Positions 8,297 through 16,859 are shown, numbered from the stretch's first letter. The stretch: 64,000 nucleotides of DNA from Pseudomonadota bacterium (GCA_023422775.1 JAFAGM010000059.1:89034-153033); one strand, 5' to 3'. Notes: generated from the sequence alone by a model not told the origin. Numbers and translations: made by a program.

Positions 8297-9253
8297 TCAG
8301 CGCTTGTGGCCGAAGTCTACCGCTGCCGTGTTGCCGCCGCTAATGATGACGGCGACCCGTTCGTCGGCGGCTGGCCGGTAGGCACCTGACAATATTGCCG
8401 CAAATGCCGCTGCGCCGCCGGGTTCGGCAACGATGCGCAGGGCCTGCCACAGTGTCGCCTGCGCGTCGGCGATCGCGGTGTCGGAAACCAGCACGGTTTG
8501 CGGCGCAAATTTTCGAATGATCGGAAACACCTTTTCGCCGACGCGCCGCGGCGCCAGTGAATCCGCCGCCAGCCCGCCCGCCTCGGCGTCAACGGGACGT
8601 CCGGCCTCCAGCGCCTTGCTCAGCGTGGGCGAGGCAAACGGCTCGACGCCAATGACCTTGATGCGGCCGGCGAGCCATGCGGCGACACCTGCGACCAGCC
8701 CGCCGCCGCCGACAGACACGAGGACCGTATCGATGTCCGGCGCCTGCTCGGCGAGTTCGAGGCCGATCGTGCCCTGTCCCATGATGGTTTCGTCCTGATC
8801 GAAGGCCGGCACCTGCAACGCGCCGGTTCGCTGCGCCCATGTCTCGCTGGCCGCGAGCGCATCGGCATAGCGGTCGCCCTCGATCGCGAGGTCGGCGCCA
8901 TAGTCGCGGATGCGCTGCACCTTGGCCGGCGAGGAGACGCTCGGAATGAATATCTTGGCCGGCTTCCCAAGCTTCATCGCAGCATAGGCGACAGCCGCGC
9001 CGTGATTGCCTCCCGATGCAGCGACCACGCCGGCTTTCGGAACATCGCGCGTCAGCAGATTGGCGAACGCGCCGCGCGCCTTGAACGAACCGGAGTGCTG
9101 CAGAAGCTCGAGCTTGAGCGTCAGCCTGTGGGCCGGAATGCCAAGCTCGGCTCCATCGATTTCGACGACCGGCGTTCGCCGGATAAAGGGCCGGACGAGC
9201 CTTTCGGCTTTCGCGATCATTTGTGAAGTTACGGCATCTTCAGGCGCGTTCAT
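8297..9253 (-). CDS. Threonine/serine dehydratase family PLP enzyme
   Basis: A fold-type II PLP enzyme of 318 residues. SGSFKARGA carries the PLP lysine (K58), SGGNHGAAVAY is the substrate-binding Asn loop, and SVGGGGL is the phosphate loop. There is no C-terminal ACT domain, so this is a catabolic-type or broad dehydratase/racemase rather than biosynthetic IlvA. ATG 9253 gives the family-like start MNAPEDAVTSQMI; an earlier ATG at 9283 would overlap the regulatory dyad. It is divergent from an ArsR-type gene across a short gap, which probably controls it. Exact substrate unknown. Confidence 0.82.
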   Translation of the reverse strand: MNAPEDAVTSQMIAKAERLVRPFIRRTPVVEIDGAELGIPAHRLTLKLELLQHSGSFKARGAFANLLTRDVPKAGVVAASGGNHGAAVAYAAMKLGKPAKIFIPSVSSPAKVQRIRDYGADLAIEGDRYADALAASETWAQRTGALQVPAFDQDETIMGQGTIGLELAEQAPDIDTVLVSVGGGGLVAGVAAWLAGRIKVIGVEPFASPTLSKALEAGRPVDAEAGGLAADSLAPRRVGEKVFPIIRKFAPQTVLVSDTAIADAQATLWQALRIVAEPGGAAAFAAILSGAYRPAADERVAVIISGGNTAAVDFGHKR

Positions 9254-9285
9254 CTGGAAGCAACTCCGCGGCTTTATTGACATGA

Positions 9286-9303
9286 ATTAGTCATTTAGCT
9301 AAT
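9286..9303. promoter_or_regulatory. Dyad in the dehydratase/ArsR divergent promoter
   Basis: ATTAG, 8 nt, CTAAT forms an interrupted inverted repeat just before the ArsR ATG at 9311, in an A/T-rich island within GC-rich sequence. A site at this place is suited to autoregulation and control of the divergent dehydratase. The dyad is short. Confidence 0.45.
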
Positions 9304-9310
9304 TAGCAAT

Positions 9311-9628
9311 ATGCCTGTTTTGGACGATGACGTCGAGTCGGCCTTTCGCGCGCTTGCCAGCGACCGGCGGCTCTTGATCCTGGAATGGCTGAAGCGCCCG
9401 AAAGCGCATTTCCGGCCCCAGGTCGACGGCGACCTGGTCAAGGACGGGGTGTGCGGGGTGCTGATCGCCGAGAAGCTTGGCGTCAGCCAGCCTACCGTGA
9501 GCGAGCATCTGAAGATATTGTCGCAAGCCGGGCTGCTGACCGCAAAGCGCGTCAAGCAGTGGACGTTCTACAAGCGCGACGAGGCGCGCATTGCCAGGCT
9601 GAAAGCGGCAATGCTGGCGCGGATCTGA
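9311..9628 (+). CDS. ArsR family winged-helix regulator
   Basis: A 105-residue single-domain winged helix. The N-terminal FRALASDRRLLILEWL helix and the recognition helix region LGVSQPTVSEHLKILSQAGLL (about 54-74) are typical of ArsR. An unusual insert, KRPKAHFRPQVDGDLVKDGVC, lies between helices and contains the only cysteine, so a classical metal site (CxC on helix 4) is absent. It more likely senses a small organic molecule. Its divergent neighbour is a PLP dehydratase, a reasonable target. Confidence 0.85.
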   Translation: MPVLDDDVESAFRALASDRRLLILEWLKRPKAHFRPQVDGDLVKDGVCGVLIAEKLGVSQPTVSEHLKILSQAGLLTAKRVKQWTFYKRDEARIARLKAAMLARI

Positions 9629-9637
9629 ACGACGGCG

Positions 9638-12600
9638 TCAGGCCCGCGCCACCGCGTGCGGAAATACCACCTCGATCAGCGTGCCGGTCCGGCCGCCGGT
9701 CCTGATCTGGAATTTGGCGCGGTTGGCCTCGACCAGGGCCTTGGTCAGCGACAGGCTGACGCGCGAGCCTTCCGATTGATCCGACGGCGCCTGCGTCCGG
9801 AACGGCTCGAGTGCGGCGGCGACTTCATTGTCGTTGAGGCCGGCGCCGGTGTCGCGCACCCGCAGCATGACCTCGCCGAAGTCGGACAAGGCGGTCGAGA
9901 CGATGACCTGCCCGCCGGCATTGGCGAGATGGATCGAATTACCGATCAGGTTCAGCGTGATCTGGCGCAACGCCTGTGTATCCGCGACGACCTGCGGCAG
10001 CGTATGCGCCAGCGATGTGCGGATGATGATGCGCTCGCGGTTCGCCTGCGGCTGCATCACGGCGACGCAGCTCTCGACGATCTCGTTGAGGTTCTGGTTG
10101 GTGAAGGCCAGATCGAGCTTGCCGGTTTCGATCCTGGAGAGATCGAGCAGGTCGTTGATGATCGCGATCACGCGCTCGCCGGAAGCGCGGATGTCCTTCA
10201 TGTATTCGCGGTAACGCTCGTTGCCGAGGGCGCCGAAACGCTCGCTGGTCATCATGTCGGCAAAGCCGATGATGGCGTTGAGCGGCGTGCGCACCTCGTG
10301 GCTGATCCGCGCCAGAACGTCCGCCTTGGCGCTGGCGGCACGCTCGGCCAGCCGCCGCGCCTCGCGCAGTTCGCCCTCGGTATGCTCCGCCTGCGACAGG
10401 TCACGGAACACCGCGAAGAAATTCGGACCATCGGCGCGGGTGCGGCCCATGGTCATCGACAGCGGGATCATGCCGCCCTTGCTCTCACGGCCGAGCATCT
10501 CGCGACCGTGGTCGAGCAGGCTGGCGGCATCGGAAGCCTTCAGGCTGGCGAGATATTCGAACACGCCGTGCCGGCTCTCCGGTGCGAACAGATCGGCCAG
10601 ATTGCGGTGCGCCAGCTCTTCGCCGTCATAGCCGAACAGCGCTTCGGCGCTGCGATTGGCGGAATTGATATTGCCCTCGGCGTCGAACATCACGATGCCG
10701 TCGGCCGTGGTGTCGAGGATGGCGGCGAGTTCTTCGGCGTTGGCATGACCGACTGCCGCGGGTTCGGAGACGGAGGCCTTGCCGACGGCGGGCTCTGCGA
10801 CGCCGGCTTGCGATGCCGGCGTTGCCTGGGAGATCGCAGCCGCGATCGCTTCACCTTCATGGTGCGTGTTCGAAAAGATCAGGGCGAGCGCGGAATCGCC
10901 GTCCCATGAAATCGTGTAGAGGCGGGCGTCGGCTGCCGCCGGCGGCGGATCCGTACCGGCGGGCCGGCTTGCGGAAATCCGCACCGGCGTGCCGGTGTCC
11001 GAGGTCGAGGATGCGCTCGATACGCCAGGTTCGACATAGAGCGCATCGAGGCCGCCGGCATCTTCCAGCGCATGCAGGCTCGGATAGCCCAACTGCGCCA
11101 GGAACGCCGCGTTGGCATACACCAGCCGGTCGAGCCGATAGATCAGGATGCCGACGGGAAGCAGATCGAGCAGCGCCTTGTCGCGCCTCGCTTCGCCGCG
11201 CGCGGGCGGCTCCGGCGGCGCCAGCCACTCGGGTGGCGCGGCGGCGGGGTCGCGCGGCTCCGCTACGGCGGTTGCAGCGAAGACGGCCTCGATCGGCGCA
11301 GCCGGCGGCGCGTCATTGCCGTTCTCGGTTTCGAGCCGCGCCGACAATTGCCGTGCGAGTTCGTTGAAGGCGGTGTTCTCGACCGGCGACAGCGATAGCG
11401 CCTTCGCCTCGCCGGGCGTGCGGAACGGCACGACGTTCTTCATCGCATCGTCTGACGGTGATTCCGCAGGTGATTCCGTTGCAGCGTCCTCCGGCTCGCC
11501 TTCGATCGTTTCCAAATCGGTCTGCGGCGCGGGCGCTTCGCCGAACGGTTCGGCGCGGCGGCTGGCGACGAGACGCGCCAGGCCGTCGAGATCGCGGCAG
11601 ATGCCGAAACCGCGATAGCCGGCAAAGTTCCGCTCAGCATCGAAGAACGCCACGCCCGATAATTCCACCGGCAGCCGGTCGCCGCCGAATGCGGGCCAGC
11701 TCAGTGCGATGTCGCTCCAGGTTGTACGCGTGGCGACCGCCTGCATCACGCGGCCCTCGGGATCGAGCCCCAGGGTCGCGGCGATCTCGCTCCATGGCCG
11801 GCCGAAGGCCGACAGGCGCGGGCCGACCAGGCGGGTGAAGTCTCCCGCCTGCGGCGTGAAGCGGCCATCGCGATCCATTCGCCAGGTGAAGCGCAGCGGC
11901 ACACGGGGCGCATCGGGCAGCGGCGCGTCGGCGAAGGTTTCGGTGGCAGGCGATGAATCGTGCGGGTGCATTTCCATCGGAGGCGTCTCTTCGGCAAGAG
12001 GTACTTGAAGCGGCACTTGAAGGGGCACTTGACGCGGCGTGGCTTCGACGCGTGGAAGATTTGTCTCCAGCACGCTTTCCAGATCGGGTTCGAGTGGCGT
12101 CTCCGCCGCGGGCGGTTCGTCAGCAGGCGGTTCGTCAAAGGCGTCGAACAACGCAAATCCTGCGAGCGCTTCGCCCGATGGCGCCGGCGCTTCGTGCCCG
12201 GCTGCCGATGCTGCGCTGATGGCCTGCGCCACGGAGCCCGCGCCTGGCACGGGCAGAGCCTTCGTCGGGAGCGGCGCGATCAGCGCGATATTGCCTGCCG
12301 CGATCAGGACGCCATGACTGCCATCGGGAAAATCGAAGCGCAGGCAGCCGCAGGTCGCAAGCCCGCCGGGCGCCGCGCCAAAGCCCTGCAACCGCTCCAG
12401 CCGGATGGCGCCGCTTGCCGGCAGCCGGCTTGCGAGCCGTGCGATCTGCCGCCGGTGCCGATCGGCCGGTCCGAAGGTTTTCGCGGCAAGCGCTGCGGCA
12501 TCGGCGGCGCCGAACATCCGGATGCCTGCCGCGTTGGCCCACAGGATTCGCTTGCCGTCGGCCGTCCACAGCCATGCGGGCAGGGGGCTTGTCGCGTAGG

Positions 12601-12652
12601 CCGCCAGTCGCGAATGGCCGGCCCCGGGCACCTGAAATTCCGCATCATTCAT
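9638..12652 (-). CDS. Large PAS-domain sensor histidine kinase
   Basis: A cytoplasmic kinase of about 1004 residues. A PAS-like N-terminal module, a long acidic and proline-rich linker, a second PAS-like region and a clear PAS around residues 640-750 precede the HisKA box ISHEVRTPLN (phospho-His about 785). The ATPase domain has an N box (NLIGNSIHLANAGG) and a G1 box (DTGAGLND), but the G2 position reads EGSRVSLSLTK, without the usual glycines. Size and layout resemble the PdhS/PleC/DivJ cell-cycle kinases of Rhizobiales, though identity is not proven. ATG 12652 is preferred; the frame also allows a TTG at 12772. Confidence 0.82.
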   Translation of the reverse strand: MNDAEFQVPGAGHSRLAAYATSPLPAWLWTADGKRILWANAAGIRMFGAADAAALAAKTFGPADRHRRQIARLASRLPASGAIRLERLQGFGAAPGGLATCGCLRFDFPDGSHGVLIAAGNIALIAPLPTKALPVPGAGSVAQAISAASAAGHEAPAPSGEALAGFALFDAFDEPPADEPPAAETPLEPDLESVLETNLPRVEATPRQVPLQVPLQVPLAEETPPMEMHPHDSSPATETFADAPLPDAPRVPLRFTWRMDRDGRFTPQAGDFTRLVGPRLSAFGRPWSEIAATLGLDPEGRVMQAVATRTTWSDIALSWPAFGGDRLPVELSGVAFFDAERNFAGYRGFGICRDLDGLARLVASRRAEPFGEAPAPQTDLETIEGEPEDAATESPAESPSDDAMKNVVPFRTPGEAKALSLSPVENTAFNELARQLSARLETENGNDAPPAAPIEAVFAATAVAEPRDPAAAPPEWLAPPEPPARGEARRDKALLDLLPVGILIYRLDRLVYANAAFLAQLGYPSLHALEDAGGLDALYVEPGVSSASSTSDTGTPVRISASRPAGTDPPPAAADARLYTISWDGDSALALIFSNTHHEGEAIAAAISQATPASQAGVAEPAVGKASVSEPAAVGHANAEELAAILDTTADGIVMFDAEGNINSANRSAEALFGYDGEELAHRNLADLFAPESRHGVFEYLASLKASDAASLLDHGREMLGRESKGGMIPLSMTMGRTRADGPNFFAVFRDLSQAEHTEGELREARRLAERAASAKADVLARISHEVRTPLNAIIGFADMMTSERFGALGNERYREYMKDIRASGERVIAIINDLLDLSRIETGKLDLAFTNQNLNEIVESCVAVMQPQANRERIIIRTSLAHTLPQVVADTQALRQITLNLIGNSIHLANAGGQVIVSTALSDFGEVMLRVRDTGAGLNDNEVAAALEPFRTQAPSDQSEGSRVSLSLTKALVEANRAKFQIRTGGRTGTLIEVVFPHAVARA

Positions 12653-12944
12653 CGCGACTGCACGACCGTCCGCCGTCAAAATTCGGCCGCCAGGATCGGG
12701 CAGCCCCAGAGAATCGCAGTATTGCAAGCGCGAAGCGGCAGGTCCACGGGCCGGCCGGCCCGTATCGCTCAAAGCGGCGGATAACCCTTGTCCGGCTGGA
12801 TCTTTTCACCCCGGATGAACTCCGGGCCATCAGCCGCGTTGGTCGCTTGCAAGCGTCCGTCAGAGGTCCATCATGCGGTCCGCGAGAGACGTGCCATGCC
12901 GGGTTTAGGGTATCTGGACCCTGCCAACGCAACAGGAGCGCACC

Positions 12945-13319
12945 ATGAGCGACGACCGTTTCGAGATTCCGAAGGACATGCGGGCGATGGCGGAAGCAAG
13001 CTTCGAGCAGGCGCGCAAGACCTTCGAGAAATTCGTCGCCTCGGCGCAGGCCGCTTCCGGTACCATCGAGGAGCGTAACGCCGCGGCGGCCGCGGGCGCC
13101 AAGGACATCGGCAGCAAGGCGATCGCCTATGCCGAAAAGAACGTGCAGGCCTCGCTCGACTACGCCCAGTCGCTGCTGAAGGCCAAGGATCTGACCGAGG
13201 TGATGCGGCTGCACAGCGAGTATGTGCAAGGCCAGATGCGCGCGCTGGCGGAACAGGCCAGCGAGATGGGCCAGGCCGTCACCAGAGCAGCCATGGACGC
13301 GGCCAAGCCGAAAGTCTGA
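12945..13319 (+). CDS. Phasin family protein
   Basis: A 124-residue helical, alanine- and glutamine-rich protein of the phasin_2 type. Phasins coat polyhydroxybutyrate granules and control their size and number. Key segments are FEQARKTFEKFVASAQ and the long amphipathic helix that follows, without a signal peptide. The ATG at 12945 follows AACAGGAGCGCACC, a good ribosome site. A second phasin gene is 249 bp downstream on the same strand, so this is a tandem pair. Confidence 0.9.
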   Translation: MSDDRFEIPKDMRAMAEASFEQARKTFEKFVASAQAASGTIEERNAAAAAGAKDIGSKAIAYAEKNVQASLDYAQSLLKAKDLTEVMRLHSEYVQGQMRALAEQASEMGQAVTRAAMDAAKPKV

Positions 13320-13415
13320 CCTCCGGCGGGCCGAACGGCTAGCCTTTGCGCACCCGGCGGACCGCGGGAGCACCTAAGCCGGGAAAAATTTGCGGCGATG
13401 CACCGCAAATTGCAG

Positions 13416-13427
13416 TGCGCTGCACAA
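13416..13427 (+). promoter_or_regulatory. Possible PhaR binding site upstream of second phasin gene
   Basis: TGCGCTGCACAA fits TGCRNYGCASMA, which I recall as the motif reported for PhaR in Bradyrhizobium. It is next to a 9-bp inverted repeat (AATTTGCGG 13387-13395 with CCGCAAATT 13403-13411) and a TTGACA at 13430. PhaR is the known repressor of phasin genes. The consensus is quoted from memory. Confidence 0.45.
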
Positions 13428-13568
13428 ATTTGACATGATATGGGTGCTTATTGGGCAGGCCCAAGGACGGGCGCTTCCGTGAGTGCGAGTGTACGTGATC
13501 CCCTCGACGTTTCGGCCCGCCGGCGTCCGCGAGGGGATAATTAACCCCATTTTGAAGGATGCAATGCC

Positions 13569-14003
13569 GTGACCAGTTCCACCGATCCCTTCTCCGCCTC
13601 CATCATCCCCTTCGAAGTTCCCGAGCAGATGCGCGCGTTCGCCGAAAAGGGCGTCTCGCAGGCCCGCGACAGCTACGCCAAGTTCAAGGACGCCGCCGAG
13701 ACCCACAACGGCACCATCGAGGCGGTGTTCACCTCGGCCAGCAAGGGCTCGAGCGAGTACTCGACCAAGCTGATCGAATTCTTCAAGGCCAACACCTCCT
13801 CGTCGCTCGATTTCGCGCAGCAACTGTTCGGCGTGAAGACCCCGGCGGAAGCGCTCGAACTGTGGACTGCGCACACCAGGAAGCAGTACGAAACGCTGAC
13901 TGCCCAGGCCAAGGAACTCGCCGAACTCGGCCAGAAGGTCGCCACCGAAACCGTCGAGCCAATCAAGGCCTCGGCGTCCAAGTTTTACAAGCCGGCCGCC
14001 TGA
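13569..14003 (+). CDS. Phasin family protein
   Basis: A 144-residue phasin, longer than its upstream neighbour and only moderately similar to it. It has the core helix QARDSYAKFKDAAETHNGTIE and a central block FFKANTSSSLDFAQQLFGVK typical of Bradyrhizobium PhaP proteins. The start is GTG at 13569 after AAGGA; an ATG 5 bp earlier is out of frame. A strong intrinsic terminator at 14030-14055 ends the unit. It is expected on PHB granules. Confidence 0.9.
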   Translation: MTSSTDPFSASIIPFEVPEQMRAFAEKGVSQARDSYAKFKDAAETHNGTIEAVFTSASKGSSEYSTKLIEFFKANTSSSLDFAQQLFGVKTPAEALELWTAHTRKQYETLTAQAKELAELGQKVATETVEPIKASASKFYKPAA

Positions 14004-14029
14004 TCCAATCCGGCATGCCCTCGAGAAAG

Positions 14030-14055
14030 GCCCGGGCGATCCGCCTGGGCTTTTT
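14030..14055 (+). terminator. Intrinsic terminator after phasin gene
   Basis: A 9-bp GC stem (GCCCGGGCG with CGCCTGGGC, one G-T pair), 3-nt loop, then TTTTT. Confidence 0.85.
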
Positions 14056-14217
14056 GCTGCCTGTTTAGTTGCCCGGGACAACTTGATCCCGGCTACCTGA
14101 TTAAGGCTGTTTTACCCTCGCAAATCGAAGGCTCTGCGGCCTTGCCAAAGCGAGGCGTTGCACCTAGTTTCCGGCCCATTCGCGACCCCCCTCTCGAAAG
14201 GGGCCTTCGCGCAGGAT

Positions 14218-14294
14218 GCAGTTGTAGCTCAGTTGGTTAGAGCGCCTGTCTGTGGAACAGGAGGTCGGTGGTTCGAGCCCACCCAACTGTACCA
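14218..14294 (+). tRNA. tRNA-His (GTG)
   Basis: A full cloverleaf with encoded CCA. The anticodon loop CTGTGGA gives anticodon GTG. The acceptor stem pairs GCAGTTG with CAACTGT, so pair 1-72 is G-T, and the discriminator is A73. The base before position 1 is T, so there is no encoded G-1. This is the unusual histidine tRNA form described for a large alphaproteobacterial clade, where the synthetase has adapted to A73. Confidence 0.95.
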
Positions 14295-14301
14295 CCCTTG
14301 T

Positions 14302-14378
14302 ACTCGCCGAATTGCCTGCACTCGCTGAATTGCCTTGCCGCCCGAACTGCCGCGACACTTCGACCGCGACACTTGGAC
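14302..14378 (+). repeat. Two short tandem repeats just after tRNA-His
   Basis: An 18-bp unit (ACTCGCCGAATTGCCTGC and a variant) is present twice at 14302-14337. A 14-bp unit (CGCGACACTTCGAC and a variant) is present twice at 14351-14378, with a partial third copy. They fill most of the 167 bp between the tRNA and the next gene. Confidence 0.75.
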
Positions 14379-14461
14379 CGCGACGTGTGGCTTTCGCGCG
14401 CTTGCGAATCACCTGCATTCATCGACAATTTCTTGCAGTTCATTGGGGTGGAGGGGGATCG

Positions 14462-14737
14462 ATGACGCTTTTCCGGAACGGAAGTTTTCAGCCTGGATTG
14501 TTGCTGGTTACGGCGGTCGCGGTCTCGATGTGGTCGGCCGCGGCCAACGCCTACACGCCCGAGCAGGAGCAGGCCTGCAGCGGCGACGCGTTCCGGCTCT
14601 GCAGTGCCGCGATTCCCGATGTCAACCGTGTGACGGCCTGCATGGTCGCCAAGAAGTCCCAGCTCTCGCCGGCCTGCCGGGCTCACTTCCGGCCCGATGG
14701 CGCGCGCGAAGCCGTGGCGAGGCCGGTCAACCGCTGA
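14462..14737 (+). CDS. Small exported cysteine-containing protein
   Basis: A 91-residue protein with a clear signal peptide (hydrophobic core GLLLVTAVAVSMW, cut near ANA-YTPEQ). The mature chain has four cysteines in the order CSGDAFRLC, then TACM, then PACR, which suggests two disulfides. Proteins starting YTPEQEQACSGDA recur in Bradyrhizobium and relatives as short hypothetical secreted proteins. The ATG at 14462 follows GGAGGGGG. Function unknown. Confidence 0.75.
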   Translation: MTLFRNGSFQPGLLLVTAVAVSMWSAAANAYTPEQEQACSGDAFRLCSAAIPDVNRVTACMVAKKSQLSPACRAHFRPDGAREAVARPVNR

Positions 14738-14925
14738 TCGGGGCGGCAGCGCGCAAGCGTGCAAGTGCCAAAGCTGCAAGCGTGAGGGCGAGCGGGTCGA
14801 AAGGACCGGCAAAGCCGGCCGCCACGTGATGGTGGCGCGCGATTTCAAGATCTCCTCGCGCGACAGACTGCCGCTTGTCGGTGGCCTGCCCAATGAACAT
14901 CTTCCCTGGCAGGAGGAGAGGTCCA

Positions 14926-15255
14926 TTGAGTGAGCACCAGAAAGAACTCGACCGGCATTTCGCCTGGTTCGAGAACAAGCTGCCGTCGCGGCCGGCGAAA
15001 TTCGTTGTCTGGCTGCGCAAGCCATCGTCGATCTACGCCCGGATTCCGCTCGCCTCGCTCCTGATCGTCGGCGGCGTTTTCAGCTTTCTGCCGGTGCTCG
15101 GCGTCTGGATGCTGCCGCTCGGACTCCTTTTGTTCGCGCAGGACGTGCCGCCGTTGCAGAAGCCGATGGTCAGCGGGCTCGGATGGATCGAGCGCAAGTG
15201 GCTCGAACGCGAGCGGATCAGGCAGGAGCGCGAGCGCGCCGGAATCCAGCGATGA
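14926..15255 (+). CDS. Conserved small membrane protein
   Basis: A 109-residue protein with one long hydrophobic hairpin (YARIPLASLLIVGGVFSFLP to PLGLLLFAQD) and a basic, glutamate-rich C-terminal tail ending in a probable cytoplasmic helix. TTG 14926 is chosen as start because it lies 5 nt after AGGAGGAGAGG; an in-frame ATG at 14893 has no such site. The family is recurrent in Bradyrhizobium as a hypothetical inner-membrane protein. Function unknown. Confidence 0.7.
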   Translation: MSEHQKELDRHFAWFENKLPSRPAKFVVWLRKPSSIYARIPLASLLIVGGVFSFLPVLGVWMLPLGLLLFAQDVPPLQKPMVSGLGWIERKWLERERIRQERERAGIQR

Positions 15256-15446
15256 GTCGGCGGGGAAGCCGGCCAAGGCCTTCAGCCGATTCCATTTTCG
15301 GTTGCAGGGTGCTCGCGTGGTGTGACTCAAATACCAGCCTTGTTGGCAATTAAGTGTCCTCATCGCGGCAGATTGTAAATTTTTTCTTTCACGAATCAGC
15401 GCGCTGATTCATTTTCGGCTTCTGGGGTCAATCTGGAGGCCAAGGT

Positions 15447-16127
15447 ATGAACGTCATAGTTTTTGCTTCGCGTAAGGGGGGCTCGGGAAAAAGTACCCTG
15501 GCTGCTCACCTCGCTGCCCACGTCCACAAGGCAACGAAACCAATTCTTCTCGTCGATGCCGATCCGCAGGGCTCGCTTACTCTCTGGCACAAGCTGCGCG
15601 GCACCAACGAACCGCCGATCAAGGCCGCGGTGAATTCCGTCACCGGTATTGTTGCCGCAGCCAAGCGCGACGGTATCGAATGGGTTTTCATCGACACGCC
15701 GCCGAACCTGTCGGCCGTCGTCGATGACGCCATCCGCAACGCAACGATGGTGATCATCCCGGCCCGGCCCGGCGTGTTCGACGTCAATGCCGTGCAGGAA
15801 ACGATTCAGACCTGCCGCTCGGCGCGCAAGCCCTACGCGGTCGTGGTCAACGGCGCTCCGGCTGAACGTGACGGCGTCGAAAGCCGCATCGTCACCATTG
15901 CACGCGAGGCGCTGGCGAAATTCCGCGCGCCGGTGTGGAGCGGCCAGATCACCAACCGCGCCGACCTCATCATGGCACTCAGCCAGGGCGAAGGCGCCCG
16001 CGAATATTACGCGGAAGGCCGGGCTGCGGCCGAGATCACCAGGTTGTGGGGCGCGATCGAGCGTTCGATCAAGGCGATCCGCGGAACGGCGTCGGCTTCG
16101 GGCGTCATGCACAAGCAGGCGGCGTAA
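15447..16127 (+). CDS. Orphan ParA family ATPase
   Basis: A 226-residue MinD/ParA-type ATPase. The deviant Walker A motif KGGSGKST lies at residues 10-17, with the switch block VDADPQGSLTLWHKL and Walker B WVFIDTPP. No ParB gene or parS-like sites flank it, so it is not the chromosome partition protein. Small orphan ParAs often position other cargo (chemoreceptors, carboxysomes, storage granules). Two phasin genes lie 1.5 kb away, but no link is shown. A terminator follows at 16169. Confidence 0.88.
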   Translation: MNVIVFASRKGGSGKSTLAAHLAAHVHKATKPILLVDADPQGSLTLWHKLRGTNEPPIKAAVNSVTGIVAAAKRDGIEWVFIDTPPNLSAVVDDAIRNATMVIIPARPGVFDVNAVQETIQTCRSARKPYAVVVNGAPAERDGVESRIVTIAREALAKFRAPVWSGQITNRADLIMALSQGEGAREYYAEGRAAAEITRLWGAIERSIKAIRGTASASGVMHKQAA

Positions 16128-16168
16128 CAACGCCGCTTTCCATTTTTTTATTTTCTGGACTGACAAAG

Positions 16169-16196
16169 ACGCGCGGGCTCCGCGCGTTTTTCTTTT
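16169..16196 (+). terminator. Intrinsic terminator after parA-like gene
   Basis: ACGCGCGG, loop GCT, CCGCGCGT, then a T-rich run. Ends the ParA transcript 42 bp after its stop. Confidence 0.85.
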
Positions 16197-16212
16197 GTCT
16201 GAATTATCTCCG

Positions 16213-16290
16213 CGTCATTGCGAGCGCAGCGAAGCAATCCATCTATCCCCGAGTTGAGACGTGGATTGCTTCGCTGCGCTCGCAATGACG
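16213..16290. repeat. Palindromic intergenic repeat, family A copy 1
   Basis: Perfect 29-bp inverted arms beginning CGTCATTGCGAGCGCAGCG and ending at CGCAATGACG flank a 20-bp centre. Four more copies lie at 29953, 36843, 44016 and 50851. Confidence 0.9.
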
Positions 16291-16300
16291 GGGAGGCCCT

Positions 16301-16438
16301 CTACGCCACCATCAGCATGTAGAACACCACGACCGGCGACGCGGTCAGGATCACCGTCCAGATGCCGACGGCCCAGAGGATATCCTCGGTCGAGAATCCC
16401 CGATCCTGAGGGATGGTGTCCTTGTATTCGCAATGCAC
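16301..16438 (-). CDS. Possible small membrane protein (45 aa)
   Basis: From GTG 16438 a 45-codon frame encodes a polar N-terminus (CEYKDTIPQDRGFSTED) followed by one hydrophobic helix (ILWAVGIWTVILTASPVVVFYML) to the end. Codon use is like neighbouring genes. The ribosome site is poor and there is no second line of proof, so this is a candidate only. Confidence 0.4.
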   Translation of the reverse strand: MHCEYKDTIPQDRGFSTEDILWAVGIWTVILTASPVVVFYMLMVA

Positions 16439-16672
16439 GGCGCGCCCCCGCGTTTTGTTGTTTGTGGGGACCTTGATACGCGAGCGGTTTTTAATATCCC
16501 GGTCCGAATTCCCTTCGCATTTGACCTCGCCTGCTACCACCGGTTAACCACCGCCGTATCCTGGTTAACGGCGGGTCACAGCAGGGCTGCAAAGTCGAGC
16601 GAAGGTCCGGCCACGACCTTAAAATTTTACGCGTATCGATCTGCCCTCAAGAAAAAGCACGGGGGGATTCCA

Positions 16673-16813
16673 ATGATCGAACACGACAAGAGATTTCCGA
16701 CCAGCTCCCACGCCCAGCGCGTGCAGGACGTGCTGCTTGTGTCGTCGTTCGCGATGTGGGCGATGGTGCTCGGCTTCGCGCCGGTGCTGACCTATCGTCT
16801 GCTGGTGAGCTGA
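16673..16813 (+). CDS. Possible small membrane protein (46 aa)
   Basis: An ATG at 16673 follows GGGGGGATTCCA and opens 46 codons. The product has a charged N-terminus with His and Arg (IEHDKRFPTSSHAQRVQDV) and one C-terminal hydrophobic helix (LLVSSFAMWAMVLGFAPVLTY). It is followed directly by a bidirectional terminator at 16816. The topology mirrors the 45-residue candidate on the opposite strand. Function unknown. Confidence 0.5.
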   Translation: MIEHDKRFPTSSHAQRVQDVLLVSSFAMWAMVLGFAPVLTYRLLVS

Positions 16814-16815
16814 CG

Positions 16816-16852
16816 GCAACTCCCTCTCACCATGGAGGCGAGAGGGAGTTGC
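16816..16852. terminator. Bidirectional terminator between convergent genes
   Basis: A 13-bp perfect stem (GCAACTCCCTCTC with GAGAGGGAGTTGC) and 11-nt loop sit between the 46-residue gene and the DapA-like gene, which converge here. Confidence 0.65.
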
Positions 16853-16859
16853 GCTGATC

